From JBHJGM01 sp964405825 (GTDB lineage: Bacteria > Verrucomicrobiota > Verrucomicrobiia > Opitutales > JBHJGM01): DNA of 64,000 bases. Shown piece by piece: positions 49,629 to 58,625 of this stretch. Numbering within the stretch: position 1 is the stretch's first letter; each line of letters starts with the position of its first letter. The stretch lies in assembly GCA_964405825.1 (NCBI GenBank), contig CAYOPI010000003.1, positions 33,574 to 97,573 on the forward strand, read 5' to 3'. A program made the position numbers and the translations under genes. The notes under the pieces were generated by a model that searched no databases, was not told the DNA's origin, and saw only the letters and a list, made by a program, of their open reading frames with translations.

Positions 49629-51457
49629 CGAACGGCCTCCCGGGCCAGTTCCCGGAATTCTGGGCACTTGTCGGCCAGCTCGCTGAAGTTGCCCGAGGAC
49701 AGCAGCTGGCCTTCGCGCAGGAAGTACAGGCAGTCGGAGTTGCGCACCGTGCTCAGGCGGTGAGCGATGGCGATGATCGTCATCTCGCCCGGAAGGCTGT
49801 CGACCGCGCGCACGAACTGGGCCTCGGTGGCGTTGTCCAGGGCGCTGGTGGCCTCGTCGAGAATGAGCACGGACGGGCGATGGTAGAGCGCCCGCGCCAG
49901 GCCCACGCGCTGGCGTTGACCGCCGCTGAGGCGCACCCCGCGCTCGCCGGTCACGGTGTCGAACCCGTCCTTGAGTTCGTCGTTGATGAACGAAGTCAGC
50001 TGCGCCATCTCGGCCACCTCGTGCAGGCGGTCGTCGTCGATCTCCTTGCGACCCAGGCCCAGGGCGATGTTCTCGGCCAGGGTCGCGTCGATCAGGAAAA
50101 TCTCCTGCGGCACGTAGCCCACGCACTGGCGCCACTGACGCAGGAACTCCCTGTCCAGCTGCCGTCCGTCGACCAGCACCTGGTCCGGCTCGACCTCCAG
50201 CAGGCCCAGCATGATGTCCACGAGGGTCGACTTGCCCGAGCCCGAGGGGCCGATGAAGGCTACGCGCTCGCCCTTGCGAATGGTCAGGCTCAGGTCGCGG
50301 ATGGTTGTGCGCGAGGCGTTGGGGTAGACAAAGTTCAGTTTGCGAAACTCGATGTTGCGCTGCAGCACGTGACGCTCGGGCATCGGGGTGGTCTGCTGCA
50401 GGCGCAGGGGAATGGAGGGATCGTCACCGCCGCGCAGGTCGTTGTAGAGGCTGTCCACCGTGAACATGTGCGTCTGGATGTGGCTGGTCTGGTTGTAGAT
50501 CAGCTGGACGGTGGGCAGCAGCTTGTACCCGGCAAAGGCGTAGGCCGACAGCAGCGGCACGATTTCGATCAGGCTGCGCCCGGTCTGATCGAAGTACAGG
50601 CACAGGCCAATCACCCCGCAAAAGGCGACCGCCTCGAGGCTGTAACGAGGCATGCCGGCAAAGATCGGGATGCGCGACTGCAGCTTGGCCAGCCGGAGCG
50701 CGGCCGCGCGGAAACGCCACAGAAAACGGTTCGTGCACTGGTGCACCAGCAGCGGCTTGATCCCCGCCAGCAACTCCTGCGAGGACCGGAAACGTACCGA
50801 AAACAGCGGGTTCATCTCCTCGCTGATGCCGCGAAAGACCGGCTGGGTGATGAAGAAAATCGCCGCGTAGCAGACCCCCAGGACGGCGATCGCGACCAGG
50901 CCGGCCTGCGGCTCCAGCGCGATCAGAAACAGAATCATCCCAATCGCCATCACGATGCGCGTGAAGGTGTCCAGCAGCGGCAGCAGCACGAACGAGCAGA
51001 ACAGCGCCACATCGCCCTGGATGCGCTTGAGCAGCTCACCCGAGTTGTTCTCCACGTGGAAGAGGTAGGGCTTGTCGGAGTAATGCTTGAGCAGTTCCAC
51101 GGCCAGGCCCATGGAGGTGTACTGGGCAAAGCGCGCCCGCGCGTAGTCGCCCAGCAGCCCCATCCCCGCGTTGGCCAGCAGGAACGTGATCGCGGTGCAG
51201 CCCAGCAGCAGCACGACGTTGCCGCTGTCGACGAAAGGCAGCAGCGAGGTCACCGTCCGGCCCCAGTCCGACTCAAGGAACGCATTGGGGTCCAGCGCGA
51301 TGGAAAGAAACTGCATGACCATCAGGATGGCCGTCACTTGCAAAATCGCCTGGACCACCCCGATGCTCCAGACCATCGCAATGCGGCGGCGCCCGTACGG
51401 CACCATCAAAGCCGACAGCTTCTTGAAGAAGGTACCCAGACCACGGAGCTTTTTCAT
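49625..51457 (-). CDS. ABC transporter, fused membrane and ATPase domains (PglK/MsbA type)
   Basis: 610 residues from the ATG at 51457 (MKKLRGLGTFFKKLSALMVP). An N-terminal six-helix type IV exporter domain (about 20-330) is followed by an ATPase domain. That domain has Walker A GPSGSGKST, Q-loop YVPQEIFLID, signature RLSGGQRQRVGLA, Walker B VLILDEATSALD and H-loop IAIAHRLSTV. It overlaps the sulfotransferase gene by 4 bp upstream and GT2 by 4 bp downstream. No Wzx-type flippase gene is found in the locus, so this exporter is the best candidate to flip the lipid-linked repeat, as PglK does in Campylobacter. Confidence 0.92.
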   Translation of the reverse strand: MKKLRGLGTFFKKLSALMVPYGRRRIAMVWSIGVVQAILQVTAILMVMQFLSIALDPNAFLESDWGRTVTSLLPFVDSGNVVLLLGCTAITFLLANAGMGLLGDYARARFAQYTSMGLAVELLKHYSDKPYLFHVENNSGELLKRIQGDVALFCSFVLLPLLDTFTRIVMAIGMILFLIALEPQAGLVAIAVLGVCYAAIFFITQPVFRGISEEMNPLFSVRFRSSQELLAGIKPLLVHQCTNRFLWRFRAAALRLAKLQSRIPIFAGMPRYSLEAVAFCGVIGLCLYFDQTGRSLIEIVPLLSAYAFAGYKLLPTVQLIYNQTSHIQTHMFTVDSLYNDLRGGDDPSIPLRLQQTTPMPERHVLQRNIEFRKLNFVYPNASRTTIRDLSLTIRKGERVAFIGPSGSGKSTLVDIMLGLLEVEPDQVLVDGRQLDREFLRQWRQCVGYVPQEIFLIDATLAENIALGLGRKEIDDDRLHEVAEMAQLTSFINDELKDGFDTVTGERGVRLSGGQRQRVGLARALYHRPSVLILDEATSALDNATEAQFVRAVDSLPGEMTIIAIAHRLSTVRNSDCLYFLREGQLLSSGNFSELADKCPEFRELAREAVR

Positions 51458-52296
51458 GCTTGTTTGAGCCCGGCGGTCTGCCCCGACGGCAGGTAGCCGA
51501 ATTGCTCCATCGTCGGGCCGCAAATCTCGAGGAAACAGGCCATGTCCTCGTCGGTGAAGAGTCTGCGCCAGTCTTCGGTCTTGGCACCACCATAAAAGGA
51601 CAGGATCGCGGTGGTGTCGGCCACGCGGTACAGGCGGCGCAGGCGCACCTGCCAGCGGTTGCCGGGCTTGGGCGGCAGCGGCGGATTGCGAAGTTGCACC
51701 GCCTCGCCGATGAACTGGCCCAGTTCCTTGAGCGTGTCGGCCGTATGCTTGAGCATGTCCTCGCAGCGGATGGTCTTCACCCCGGGCTTTTGGGTCCACT
51801 GGTTCATGTGCCGCACCCAGTAGTGCAGGTGGGGTGCGGGGTGCTCCGGGTCGCCGCGCAGGAACTCCGGAAAGGGGCGGCGGGCACTCTCGTTGAAGCT
51901 CTGCAGGAACAGGTAAAACGAACTCATGACCGAGCGACCGTCACGCACGACGTAAATGAAATCGGCCTCGCTCAAGAGCCACTCGCGGAATTCCGGGGTG
52001 TGCTCAACCAGGTGAGGCAGGTCGGGCTCCATGTGGGTCTTCACCAACGGGCGCTGGCCTCGCTGGAGGATCTTTTTCATCCACTGCGGGCGGCGGCGGT
52101 ACTTCTCCAAGGTCAGCGCCTCGGCCGAAAAATAGTGGTTGTGGACCGTCTCCAGCGGCTGGGTCAGGGTGCGGCAGGCCGGCACGTTGCGGCGCAGGGT
52201 GTCCAGGGTCAGGTGCGTGCCCGAGCGCGGGTGGCTGCAAACCACAATGGGTTTGCCCACATCATCAAAAAAGCCCTGGGGAAGTGTCATCCTCAT
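51454..52296 (-). CDS. Sulfotransferase family protein
   Basis: 280 residues. The 5'-phosphosulfate loop is VVCSHPRSGTHLTLD (residues 18-32) and the 3'-phosphate site is IYVVRDGRSVMSSFYLF. These are the PAPS-binding signatures of cytosolic/Golgi-type sulfotransferases. Others of the family sulfate sugars or lipids. Placement between wzc and the ABC exporter, coupled to the latter by a 4-bp overlap, suggests sulfation of the polysaccharide repeat before export. A second ATG two codons in (52290) is possible. Confidence 0.88.
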   Translation of the reverse strand: MRMTLPQGFFDDVGKPIVVCSHPRSGTHLTLDTLRRNVPACRTLTQPLETVHNHYFSAEALTLEKYRRRPQWMKKILQRGQRPLVKTHMEPDLPHLVEHTPEFREWLLSEADFIYVVRDGRSVMSSFYLFLQSFNESARRPFPEFLRGDPEHPAPHLHYWVRHMNQWTQKPGVKTIRCEDMLKHTADTLKELGQFIGEAVQLRNPPLPPKPGNRWQVRLRRLYRVADTTAILSFYGGAKTEDWRRLFTDEDMACFLEICGPTMEQFGYLPSGQTAGLKQA

Positions 52297-52447
52297 CTGT
52301 GGAAATTCGCTTCAGCAATTCGCGATCCGGTAAAAGACCGTATTGCACCGATCAAGGGGACCATCGACAAGCCCGCAAACGGCCTTAAAGCCTTGAATAA
52401 CGCCCCCTTGTAAGGAATTCGCCACCGGCTTGTAACCGGGGGCATCG

Positions 52448-54670
52448 TCAGGACTTCTTCGCGTAGTACGAGCGGTACTCGCTTTCACGGTTGGCCCCGT
52501 AGCCGTGATAGCCGTAGTAGGCCGACATCCGCCCGTTGGGCAGACCGTTGAGCAAGACCCCTTCGAGGTTGTGGCCGGCCTCGTGAATTTTCTCCAGGAA
52601 GTGACGTACGCGGAACTTGTTCACCTTGCGGAAACGGCAGACGTAGATGACCTCGTCGACGAAGGGCTTGAGCAGCAGGGTGTCCGGGAAGACTCCCACC
52701 GGCGGCGTGTCGAGGATGATCAGGTCGTAGTGGTTGCGCAGCTGGTCAAAGAGCCCCTTCAGCCGCGGATTGCTGAAGAATTCGGTGGGCTGCTTGTCGA
52801 CGCCGCCCGAGGGCAGGAAATGCAGGTTCTCGGTGACCTCGTGAACGCCCAGCTCGGCCTCCTGGGCCACGTCGGGGCCGGCGTCCTTGCCCGCCTTGAG
52901 CCAGGGGAGAATGCCGGTGGAATTGTCGAGCCCGTGGTAATGGTGCTGGCTGGGACCGCGAAAGTCCACGTCGGTCAGCAGCACGCGCCGACCGTGCCGG
53001 GCAAAGGTGTAGGCCAGGTTGCTTGCGACCAGCGACTTGCCCTCCGAAGGCACGGTGGAGGCCACCAGCACGATTTTCGGGAACTCCACCCGTGTGCACA
53101 GCTCCATGCGCCCGTAGAGGCCACGAAAGGCCTCGCAGAGCGTGGGCTGATTGTTGCTCGCGGCCACGTGGGGGCGCTTCTTGCGGTTCACACTGTCAAA
53201 GCGCGGAATCTCGCCCAGCAGATTGGTCCCCAGAAACTCCTCGATCTCCCACTGCGTCTTCAGGCGGGTGTCGAGCAGGCCCAGGCCCACCGGCACCAGC
53301 ACCAGCGACAGGAAACCGGCCATGACTGCCCAGATCGCCTGCTTTTCCAGGTTGGGCTCTTCCGGGTCGCCGGGCATCCAGGCGTTGTCGTGAATGCTCA
53401 GGTGGCGCGGACGCAGGTTGGCCTCGACGTTGGCGTCTTCGAGGCGTTCGGTCAGCCGGGCCAGAGCAGCTTCGGTGTTGACCGCGTCGATCTGCAGCGA
53501 CGCCAGCTTGCTGTCGAGGTTCTCCAGCTTGAGCTGCTCGCGTTCGGCCTCGGCCAGTTCAACGCGCAGGCGGCCCACGCGCTCGGTCATCAGCCGTTTA
53601 TTGACTTCCAGCGTCTTGGCCACGTCGTTGATGTTGTCCTCGATAATCTCCTGCAACGAGGCGATCCGCTCATTGACCTCAATCATGCGCGGATGCCGGT
53701 CGAGGTAGCGCTGCTCCAGCTGCTGGCGGTCGGCCTCCAGTTGCTGCAGCTGGGTGACGTTGGGGGCCACGTTCGGGTGCGTTGCGATGGCCTCCAGCTG
53801 GGTCAGGTCGCGGTTGTCCTCGCGGTAGGCCTTGATTTCGGAAAGCACGTTGACGGCGTTGAGAATCTCCGCGTCGGCCTCGATCACGCGGCCGCTGAGG
53901 TCACGCACGCGCTGGGTGATCACGCTGGAAAACTCGCCCAGGCGATCGACCATCGCGTTCTGCTCGCGGAAGTCCTGGATGCGTTTGCGGTTGTCCTCCA
54001 GCTCCTGCTCCTTCTCGCGCTTGCTCGCGCGCAAATCCAGCACCGCCCCGCGCAGGTCTTCGCTCATCAGGTCGTTGTGGTAGTCGATGTACTTTTCGGC
54101 GATGCGGTCGGCCAGCATCGCTGCCAGCTCCGGGTCCCGGTGCATCATCCCGACCTGGATCAGCAGCGAGTCGTCGGAGCGAATCTGCACCTGCATGCCC
54201 CCGTGAATGATCGCCGCGGCCTCGGGCACCTGGTTGGGCTTTTCCGGATCGATGTACAACTGAATGACCGAGTCCAGTTCCTCCTCGGTGAAGAAAGGCA
54301 TCAGGTAGCTGAAGAACTTGCGGCTGCTCAGGCGCGAGACGTGTTTGTTCAGCAGCAGCTCGGCATCGTTGGACTCGGCAAAAAGTCGTTCGGAAGGCAG
54401 GACGTTTTCCTCGGAGGTCTGAATCTCCAGGGTGGCCTCGGTGTAGTAGACCTCCGTCTTGCTCAGCTCCATGAAGACGAGCGCGTTGACCAGAATGATC
54501 GCCACAAGCAGGCCCCAGTGCCACCGCTCGCGGAACATCAGAAAGTAGTCCCGCGGCGAACGCAGCACCATGTTCTGCACGCCAAACTCGCCCGAACGCT
54601 GCGAAGCACCCCTGCCGCCGGCAGCGTAGCCGGCGTTCGGGCGGTAAGGGTCTTCAGGCACTTGGCTCAT
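52448..54670 (-). CDS. Polysaccharide co-polymerase / tyrosine autokinase (Wzc type)
   Basis: 740 residues. Two membrane helices (about 52-70 and 444-464) flank a large periplasmic coiled-coil domain of about 370 residues. The cytoplasmic BY-kinase domain has Walker A STVPSEGKS, A' VLLTDVDFRGPS and B LIILDTPPVG. The C-terminal tail holds seven tyrosines (AYYGYHGYG... YRSYY) as expected for autophosphorylation. It controls chain length and export of polysaccharide with the OPX protein, which lies immediately upstream (25 bp). Confidence 0.94.
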   Translation of the reverse strand: MSQVPEDPYRPNAGYAAGGRGASQRSGEFGVQNMVLRSPRDYFLMFRERWHWGLLVAIILVNALVFMELSKTEVYYTEATLEIQTSEENVLPSERLFAESNDAELLLNKHVSRLSSRKFFSYLMPFFTEEELDSVIQLYIDPEKPNQVPEAAAIIHGGMQVQIRSDDSLLIQVGMMHRDPELAAMLADRIAEKYIDYHNDLMSEDLRGAVLDLRASKREKEQELEDNRKRIQDFREQNAMVDRLGEFSSVITQRVRDLSGRVIEADAEILNAVNVLSEIKAYREDNRDLTQLEAIATHPNVAPNVTQLQQLEADRQQLEQRYLDRHPRMIEVNERIASLQEIIEDNINDVAKTLEVNKRLMTERVGRLRVELAEAEREQLKLENLDSKLASLQIDAVNTEAALARLTERLEDANVEANLRPRHLSIHDNAWMPGDPEEPNLEKQAIWAVMAGFLSLVLVPVGLGLLDTRLKTQWEIEEFLGTNLLGEIPRFDSVNRKKRPHVAASNNQPTLCEAFRGLYGRMELCTRVEFPKIVLVASTVPSEGKSLVASNLAYTFARHGRRVLLTDVDFRGPSQHHYHGLDNSTGILPWLKAGKDAGPDVAQEAELGVHEVTENLHFLPSGGVDKQPTEFFSNPRLKGLFDQLRNHYDLIILDTPPVGVFPDTLLLKPFVDEVIYVCRFRKVNKFRVRHFLEKIHEAGHNLEGVLLNGLPNGRMSAYYGYHGYGANRESEYRSYYAKKS

Positions 54671-54695
54671 CGGGATGCGGTGAGGTGAAGACAGG

Positions 54696-55424
54696 TTAAA
54701 TGACCCGTTCGTACACGTAAACCAAATCCCCCGGCATCAGGAAAAACGGCTCGTAGTCGGCGGCGCCCCGGCGGCCTTTGACCTTGTCGTTGACGTCGCG
54801 AATGAAGACCTCCTCGGTGCCGTCGTCCAAGGTACGCGAAATGGCGATCTTGCGCAGGTTGGCTTTTTCGGTGAACCCGCCCTGGCGCAGGATGGCGTTG
54901 ATCAGCTCGATCTTCTCCTCCTCGGGCTTGAAGACGACGTCGCCCGGACGCGCGACAGCTCCGGAAATCTGCACAAAGCGCGGCGCGTACTCCATGATCG
55001 CCACGCTGACCATCGGGCGGCGCAGGTAGCGTTCCTCGACAAAGCGGCTCTCCAGATGCTGCTCGGCCTGGCGTGCGGTCATGCCGGCCACTTCAACCGT
55101 GCCCAGGAACATTACCCGAACCCGTCCGGCACGGTCGATTCGCTGGGTGGTGCCGATCTCGGGTTCCTCAAAGACTTCGATGGTGATCTGGTCCTGGGGG
55201 CGCAGCTTGTAAGCGCGCGCGAGGCGTTCGCGGCGCAGTTCCTCCTCGGTGGCGCCGGGGCGATCTTCGTCCGCGGCGTTGGCCTGGGCGGCGGGCACGG
55301 GGGCCACTTCGTCACCGAGCCGGGGGGCCGACGACAATCGTGCGTTCTGGGCGAGCAGGTTCGAGGGTACCGCCGCGGCCAGCAGCAGGCTCAGGCACAG
55401 CAGCCGTATGCAGTTCAAGGGCAT
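54696..55424 (-). CDS. Polysaccharide export outer-membrane protein (OPX, short form)
   Basis: 242 residues from the ATG at 55424. A signal peptide (CIRLLCLSLLLAAAVPSNLLAQ) lacks a lipobox cysteine, so it is not a lipoprotein. The polysaccharide export domain begins YKLRPQDQITIEVFEEPEIG, and an SLBB-like part follows with VQISGAVARPGDVVF and INAILRQGGFTEKANLRKI. It ends at PGDLVYVYERVI, without the C-terminal amphipathic helix that makes the Wza pore. It therefore needs another protein to cross the outer membrane; the adjacent beta-barrel protein is the obvious candidate. Confidence 0.9.
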   Translation of the reverse strand: MPLNCIRLLCLSLLLAAAVPSNLLAQNARLSSAPRLGDEVAPVPAAQANAADEDRPGATEEELRRERLARAYKLRPQDQITIEVFEEPEIGTTQRIDRAGRVRVMFLGTVEVAGMTARQAEQHLESRFVEERYLRRPMVSVAIMEYAPRFVQISGAVARPGDVVFKPEEEKIELINAILRQGGFTEKANLRKIAISRTLDDGTEEVFIRDVNDKVKGRRGAADYEPFFLMPGDLVYVYERVI

Positions 55425-55493
55425 TTCAGGTTGGGTTGGTTTGAGGTGACTGAACAAGTAAACAGGCCCCGATGCAGGCCTCTGCGGCCGGGG

Positions 55494-56648
55494 TTAAAAG
55501 CGGTAGACCGTCGAAGCGTTGGCAAAGTGCCGATCAAATTCGCTGGTCACCAGATCCGAGTCCCGATTTTCGTAGGTATACCCTCCAGTAATCGACCAAC
55601 GATCCGTAGCCTGAAATTCCACGATGGCTCGGGTGAAGATGGCATCGTCGGTCCGGTTGACGTTGACAAAGTCATCCTGCTCGTAACCGACCTCGACGCG
55701 GACGATGGTGCGATTCCCAACCTCCTGAATAACAAAGAGACTCACACTTGTCTCGACGCTGGAGGTATCGTCTGGAGCCAGGTCGATGTCGCGGGCGGCC
55801 TGCAGGCCCACCTGCGTGCGCACCCGCGCCTGCCAGACGGCCGAGCCGTCGATCACAAAAATGGTCTCGTCGGCCCCGTTGCCGGTGGAGTTGTTGACTG
55901 TGCGAAAACCAAAGCCGATATCCAGCTCCAGCTTGCTGAAGAGCCCCTCGGGCACCAGCTGGCCGTTCAGGCCGAAGAGGAAGGCGATGTTGTTGTTGGT
56001 CAGTTCGCCAGAGGCGGTGGTGCCTTCGGTGGTCTGCCGCTCCAATTCAACCCCTGCAAAACCCCCGATTTGACCGATGATCTCGGTCAGCACCAGTTCA
56101 TTTCGCCATGTGTACTCGGTGTTCTGGCTGAAATTCTCCGGATCATCGAAGGAGAATCCCGCGGCCGTGGTGAAGGCTATCTTGGGGCGAAACTGGTAGG
56201 TCAGCTCCCCGAGGACATCGATGCTGAAGGTTTCCAGGCGCTGGTTGACCTGGCTGTCGCTCCGGGTGGTCTGGGAAAGGCCGGCGGTCAGGCTGCCCGT
56301 CAGCGGCGAGCCCACCAGAGGCAGCTGCGCCGAGCCCTCCAGGCCCCAGTTGATCGTGTCGTTGCCCTCGTCCTCGACGAATTCCTGATAGTCGAGGAAG
56401 CCCGAAACGGTCAGCTCGGTGCGCGTGTCGGGCCGGATGTACTCAAAGCCCGGGCCGATCAGAAAGGCAAAGTCCTCCTCGCCGGTGTTGGAGCTGTCGA
56501 CGTTGGAATCGTATTCCACGCCGGCGCGCACATCGACGTAGAACTCGCCCCCCAGGATTCGAGCCAGGCCGAAGCCGGACAGCGGACAAAGAACCAGAGC
56601 CCCGCCGGTCAGCAACGGGGTCAACAGTGAGCGCAAGGGATAAGTCAT
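55494..56648 (-). CDS. Outer-membrane beta-barrel protein (BBP2/EpsL-like)
   Basis: 384 residues from the ATG at 56648 (MTYPLRSLLTPLLTGG). A signal peptide is followed by alternating beta strands. The early segment VEYDSNVDSSNTGEEDFAFL resembles the start of putative beta-barrel porin 2 proteins (YDDNV-type motif). The protein ends in aromatic YRF, as outer-membrane barrels do. It lies 69 bp upstream of the OPX gene on the same strand. It probably forms the outer-membrane pore for the polysaccharide with the short OPX protein. Confidence 0.82.
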   Translation of the reverse strand: MTYPLRSLLTPLLTGGALVLCPLSGFGLARILGGEFYVDVRAGVEYDSNVDSSNTGEEDFAFLIGPGFEYIRPDTRTELTVSGFLDYQEFVEDEGNDTINWGLEGSAQLPLVGSPLTGSLTAGLSQTTRSDSQVNQRLETFSIDVLGELTYQFRPKIAFTTAAGFSFDDPENFSQNTEYTWRNELVLTEIIGQIGGFAGVELERQTTEGTTASGELTNNNIAFLFGLNGQLVPEGLFSKLELDIGFGFRTVNNSTGNGADETIFVIDGSAVWQARVRTQVGLQAARDIDLAPDDTSSVETSVSLFVIQEVGNRTIVRVEVGYEQDDFVNVNRTDDAIFTRAIVEFQATDRWSITGGYTYENRDSDLVTSEFDRHFANASTVYRF

Positions 56649-56787
56649 CTGTGTTTGGCGACAGTTTGCAATCCGGGGATGCCGGCGGCGGCTGAAGCCT
56701 GCTTGCGGCAAGGACATTCCCCGAGAATCGTTTATTGCCGGCGCACCCTAAGTGTCAATGGCGCGTGGCCGCGGCGTACCGGCGTTC

Positions 56788-58200
56788 TCAATACGCAGTC
56801 TTGGGCGGGAAGAGGATCTGGCGAATGGTCTCCAGCACGATCTTGAAGTCCAGGGTGATGGACCATTCGTTGATGTACTCGATGTCGTAGCGAATGCGCC
56901 GCTCCAGCAGCGCCAGCTCGGAAATCTCGCCCCGGAAACCCTTGCTCTGGGCCAGCCCGGTGATGCCCGGCTTGACGAAGTGGCGCGTGTAGTAATTGCG
57001 CAGCTTGCGGCTAAACTCCTCGTCGTGCTTGAGCAGGTGCGGACGCGGCCCGGCCACGCTCATGTCTCCCAGCAGCACGTTGATGAACTGGGGCAGCTCA
57101 TCCAGGCTGGTTTTGCGCAGAAACGAGCCGAAGGGATACACCCGCGGGTCATCCTTGGTGGCCTGCCGTGAGGTGGCGCTCTCGTCCTGCTTGAAGTCGA
57201 ACATCGTGCGGAACTTGATGATGTTGAAGGTCCGCTTGCTCATGCCCGTGCGCGGCTGGGTGTAAAAGAGCGAGCCGGGGGCCTGCTTGCGCTGGAACCA
57301 CCAGACCATCGCCACCAGCGGCGGCAGCACGAAAGCCACGATCGGCAGGGAGAAAGCGATGTCGAAGACGCGCTTGATGTAGCGGTTGACCGGGTTCTCC
57401 AGGGGCTCCTCCGTCAGCGTGTAGAAAGTGTAGTTGCCCTCCTGGTTGACCAGCATGGGGTGGTGGAACTCTTCGGCCAGGTCGCTGCAAATCTGCAGGC
57501 GGCAGCCAAACCGCTGGGACGTCCGCATAATCGAACGCGCCTGGGCGCGCGGGATGTACTGCGCCAGCAGGATGATCTGCGCAATGGAATGCTCGCGGAT
57601 GTAGCTCTCGACTTCGGAGGGATCGCCCAGAATGGGCAGTTTCTGACGGTCCTCGTCGGTCAGGTCCTCATCGCGGGCAAAAATACCCACCGGCTCGACC
57701 CCGAGGTTGGACTTCTTGTCCACCCAGTTGCGCAGGCGCTCGAGGTTGTGGGGACTGCCGATGAAGACGGTCGAAACCTTGCTGGCCTTGAAAACGCGCC
57801 GCGCGATGAAGCCGGGCAGGTAGCGGTTGCCGATGAAGAACATCAGGATCTCCATCGCGATGAAGGAAACCAGGAAGAACCGGCTGATCTCGGTGCCGCC
57901 ACGCACCAGCGCATACACCAGCACGAGCACCGCCAGTCGCAGGCCCTGTTGCTTGGTCACGGAAAAGGCCTGCACCCAGGTCAGGCGAAGCATCGATTCG
58001 CCCCAGCGCGAGTAGGCGCGGAAGCTCAGGAAAGTCGCCCCGAGGAAGACCAGCGCGTAATCCCACACCCGCGTCTCCTCCACGTTGATGTAGCCGGTGA
58101 CGTCAAAGATGGCCAGCCACAGGTTGAAGACAGCCCCAACCAGAAGGGTCATCCAGAGACAGTGGAGGGCAATGACGCCTTCCTGGCGGTTTTTCAGCAT
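56788..58200 (-). CDS. Undecaprenyl-phosphate sugar phosphotransferase (WcaJ-like, initiating)
   Basis: 470 residues. The N-terminal part has four or five membrane helices and a middle CoA-binding-like domain (VSTVFIGSPHNLERLRNWVD). The C-terminal catalytic domain has KRVFDIAFSLPIVAFV, NIIKFRTMF, LRKTSLDELPQFINVL, DMSVAGPRP and the closing PGITGLAQSKGFRGE. It transfers a sugar-1-phosphate to undecaprenyl phosphate, starting the repeat unit. As the first gene of the minus-strand locus, it is transcribed away from the kinase gene. Confidence 0.93.
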   Translation of the reverse strand: MLKNRQEGVIALHCLWMTLLVGAVFNLWLAIFDVTGYINVEETRVWDYALVFLGATFLSFRAYSRWGESMLRLTWVQAFSVTKQQGLRLAVLVLVYALVRGGTEISRFFLVSFIAMEILMFFIGNRYLPGFIARRVFKASKVSTVFIGSPHNLERLRNWVDKKSNLGVEPVGIFARDEDLTDEDRQKLPILGDPSEVESYIREHSIAQIILLAQYIPRAQARSIMRTSQRFGCRLQICSDLAEEFHHPMLVNQEGNYTFYTLTEEPLENPVNRYIKRVFDIAFSLPIVAFVLPPLVAMVWWFQRKQAPGSLFYTQPRTGMSKRTFNIIKFRTMFDFKQDESATSRQATKDDPRVYPFGSFLRKTSLDELPQFINVLLGDMSVAGPRPHLLKHDEEFSRKLRNYYTRHFVKPGITGLAQSKGFRGEISELALLERRIRYDIEYINEWSITLDFKIVLETIRQILFPPKTAY

Positions 58201-58625
58201 GCGTCAGGGAAGAGGGAGAGCAGTCATGATACCGGATTAGCGTCGCGCCCACAAGCAGGCGGGACGCCACCATCCTATCGGGTTCGCCCTGATCGCGTTT
58301 ACGGCTTTCCCGGCAAGGCAGGCAAAAAGATGCAGTGGCCCGGATCGGGGAATCCCTCAGCGATGAGCCCTCATGTAACCGCTGAGCCCTCAAGCCTGAT
58401 GAAAACGCGTTCGCGTTGAGAACAGCTTCCCGTCAGGGGCACTTTGAGAAAATCCCCGATGGGTTCAGGGACTTGGGATTTCGCAAAACCCCACGCACGG
58501 GTTCCAACGCGGAAAAAAAGCTTTCCTCCGAGGGCCATAAACGGTACTTATTCACACGAAACCCGTGTGTATCTTTTCCCCCATCCATAATTCCCGGCGG
58601 CCCCAACCGCGTCGGGGAATGCCCG
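58201..58625. promoter_or_regulatory. 425-bp divergent intergenic region between the polysaccharide locus and hybrid kinase
   Basis: The only gap over 300 bp. It holds TGAGCCCTCA twice (58364-58373 and 58383-58392), an imperfect palindrome (TGAG-CC-CTCA) spaced 19 bp start to start. Nearer the kinase there is CACACG-AAACC-CGTGTG (58553-58569), a perfect 6-bp inverted repeat 57 bp before the kinase ATG. No open reading frame in it looks real. Both divergent promoters must lie here. Confidence 0.5.
58364..58392. repeat. Two tandem copies of TGAGCCCTCA
   Basis: Exact 10-bp copies at 58364-58373 and 58383-58392, each with inverted ends (TGAG/CTCA). The 19-bp period is close to two helix turns, so dimers bound at both copies would face the same side. 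Confidence 0.6.
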
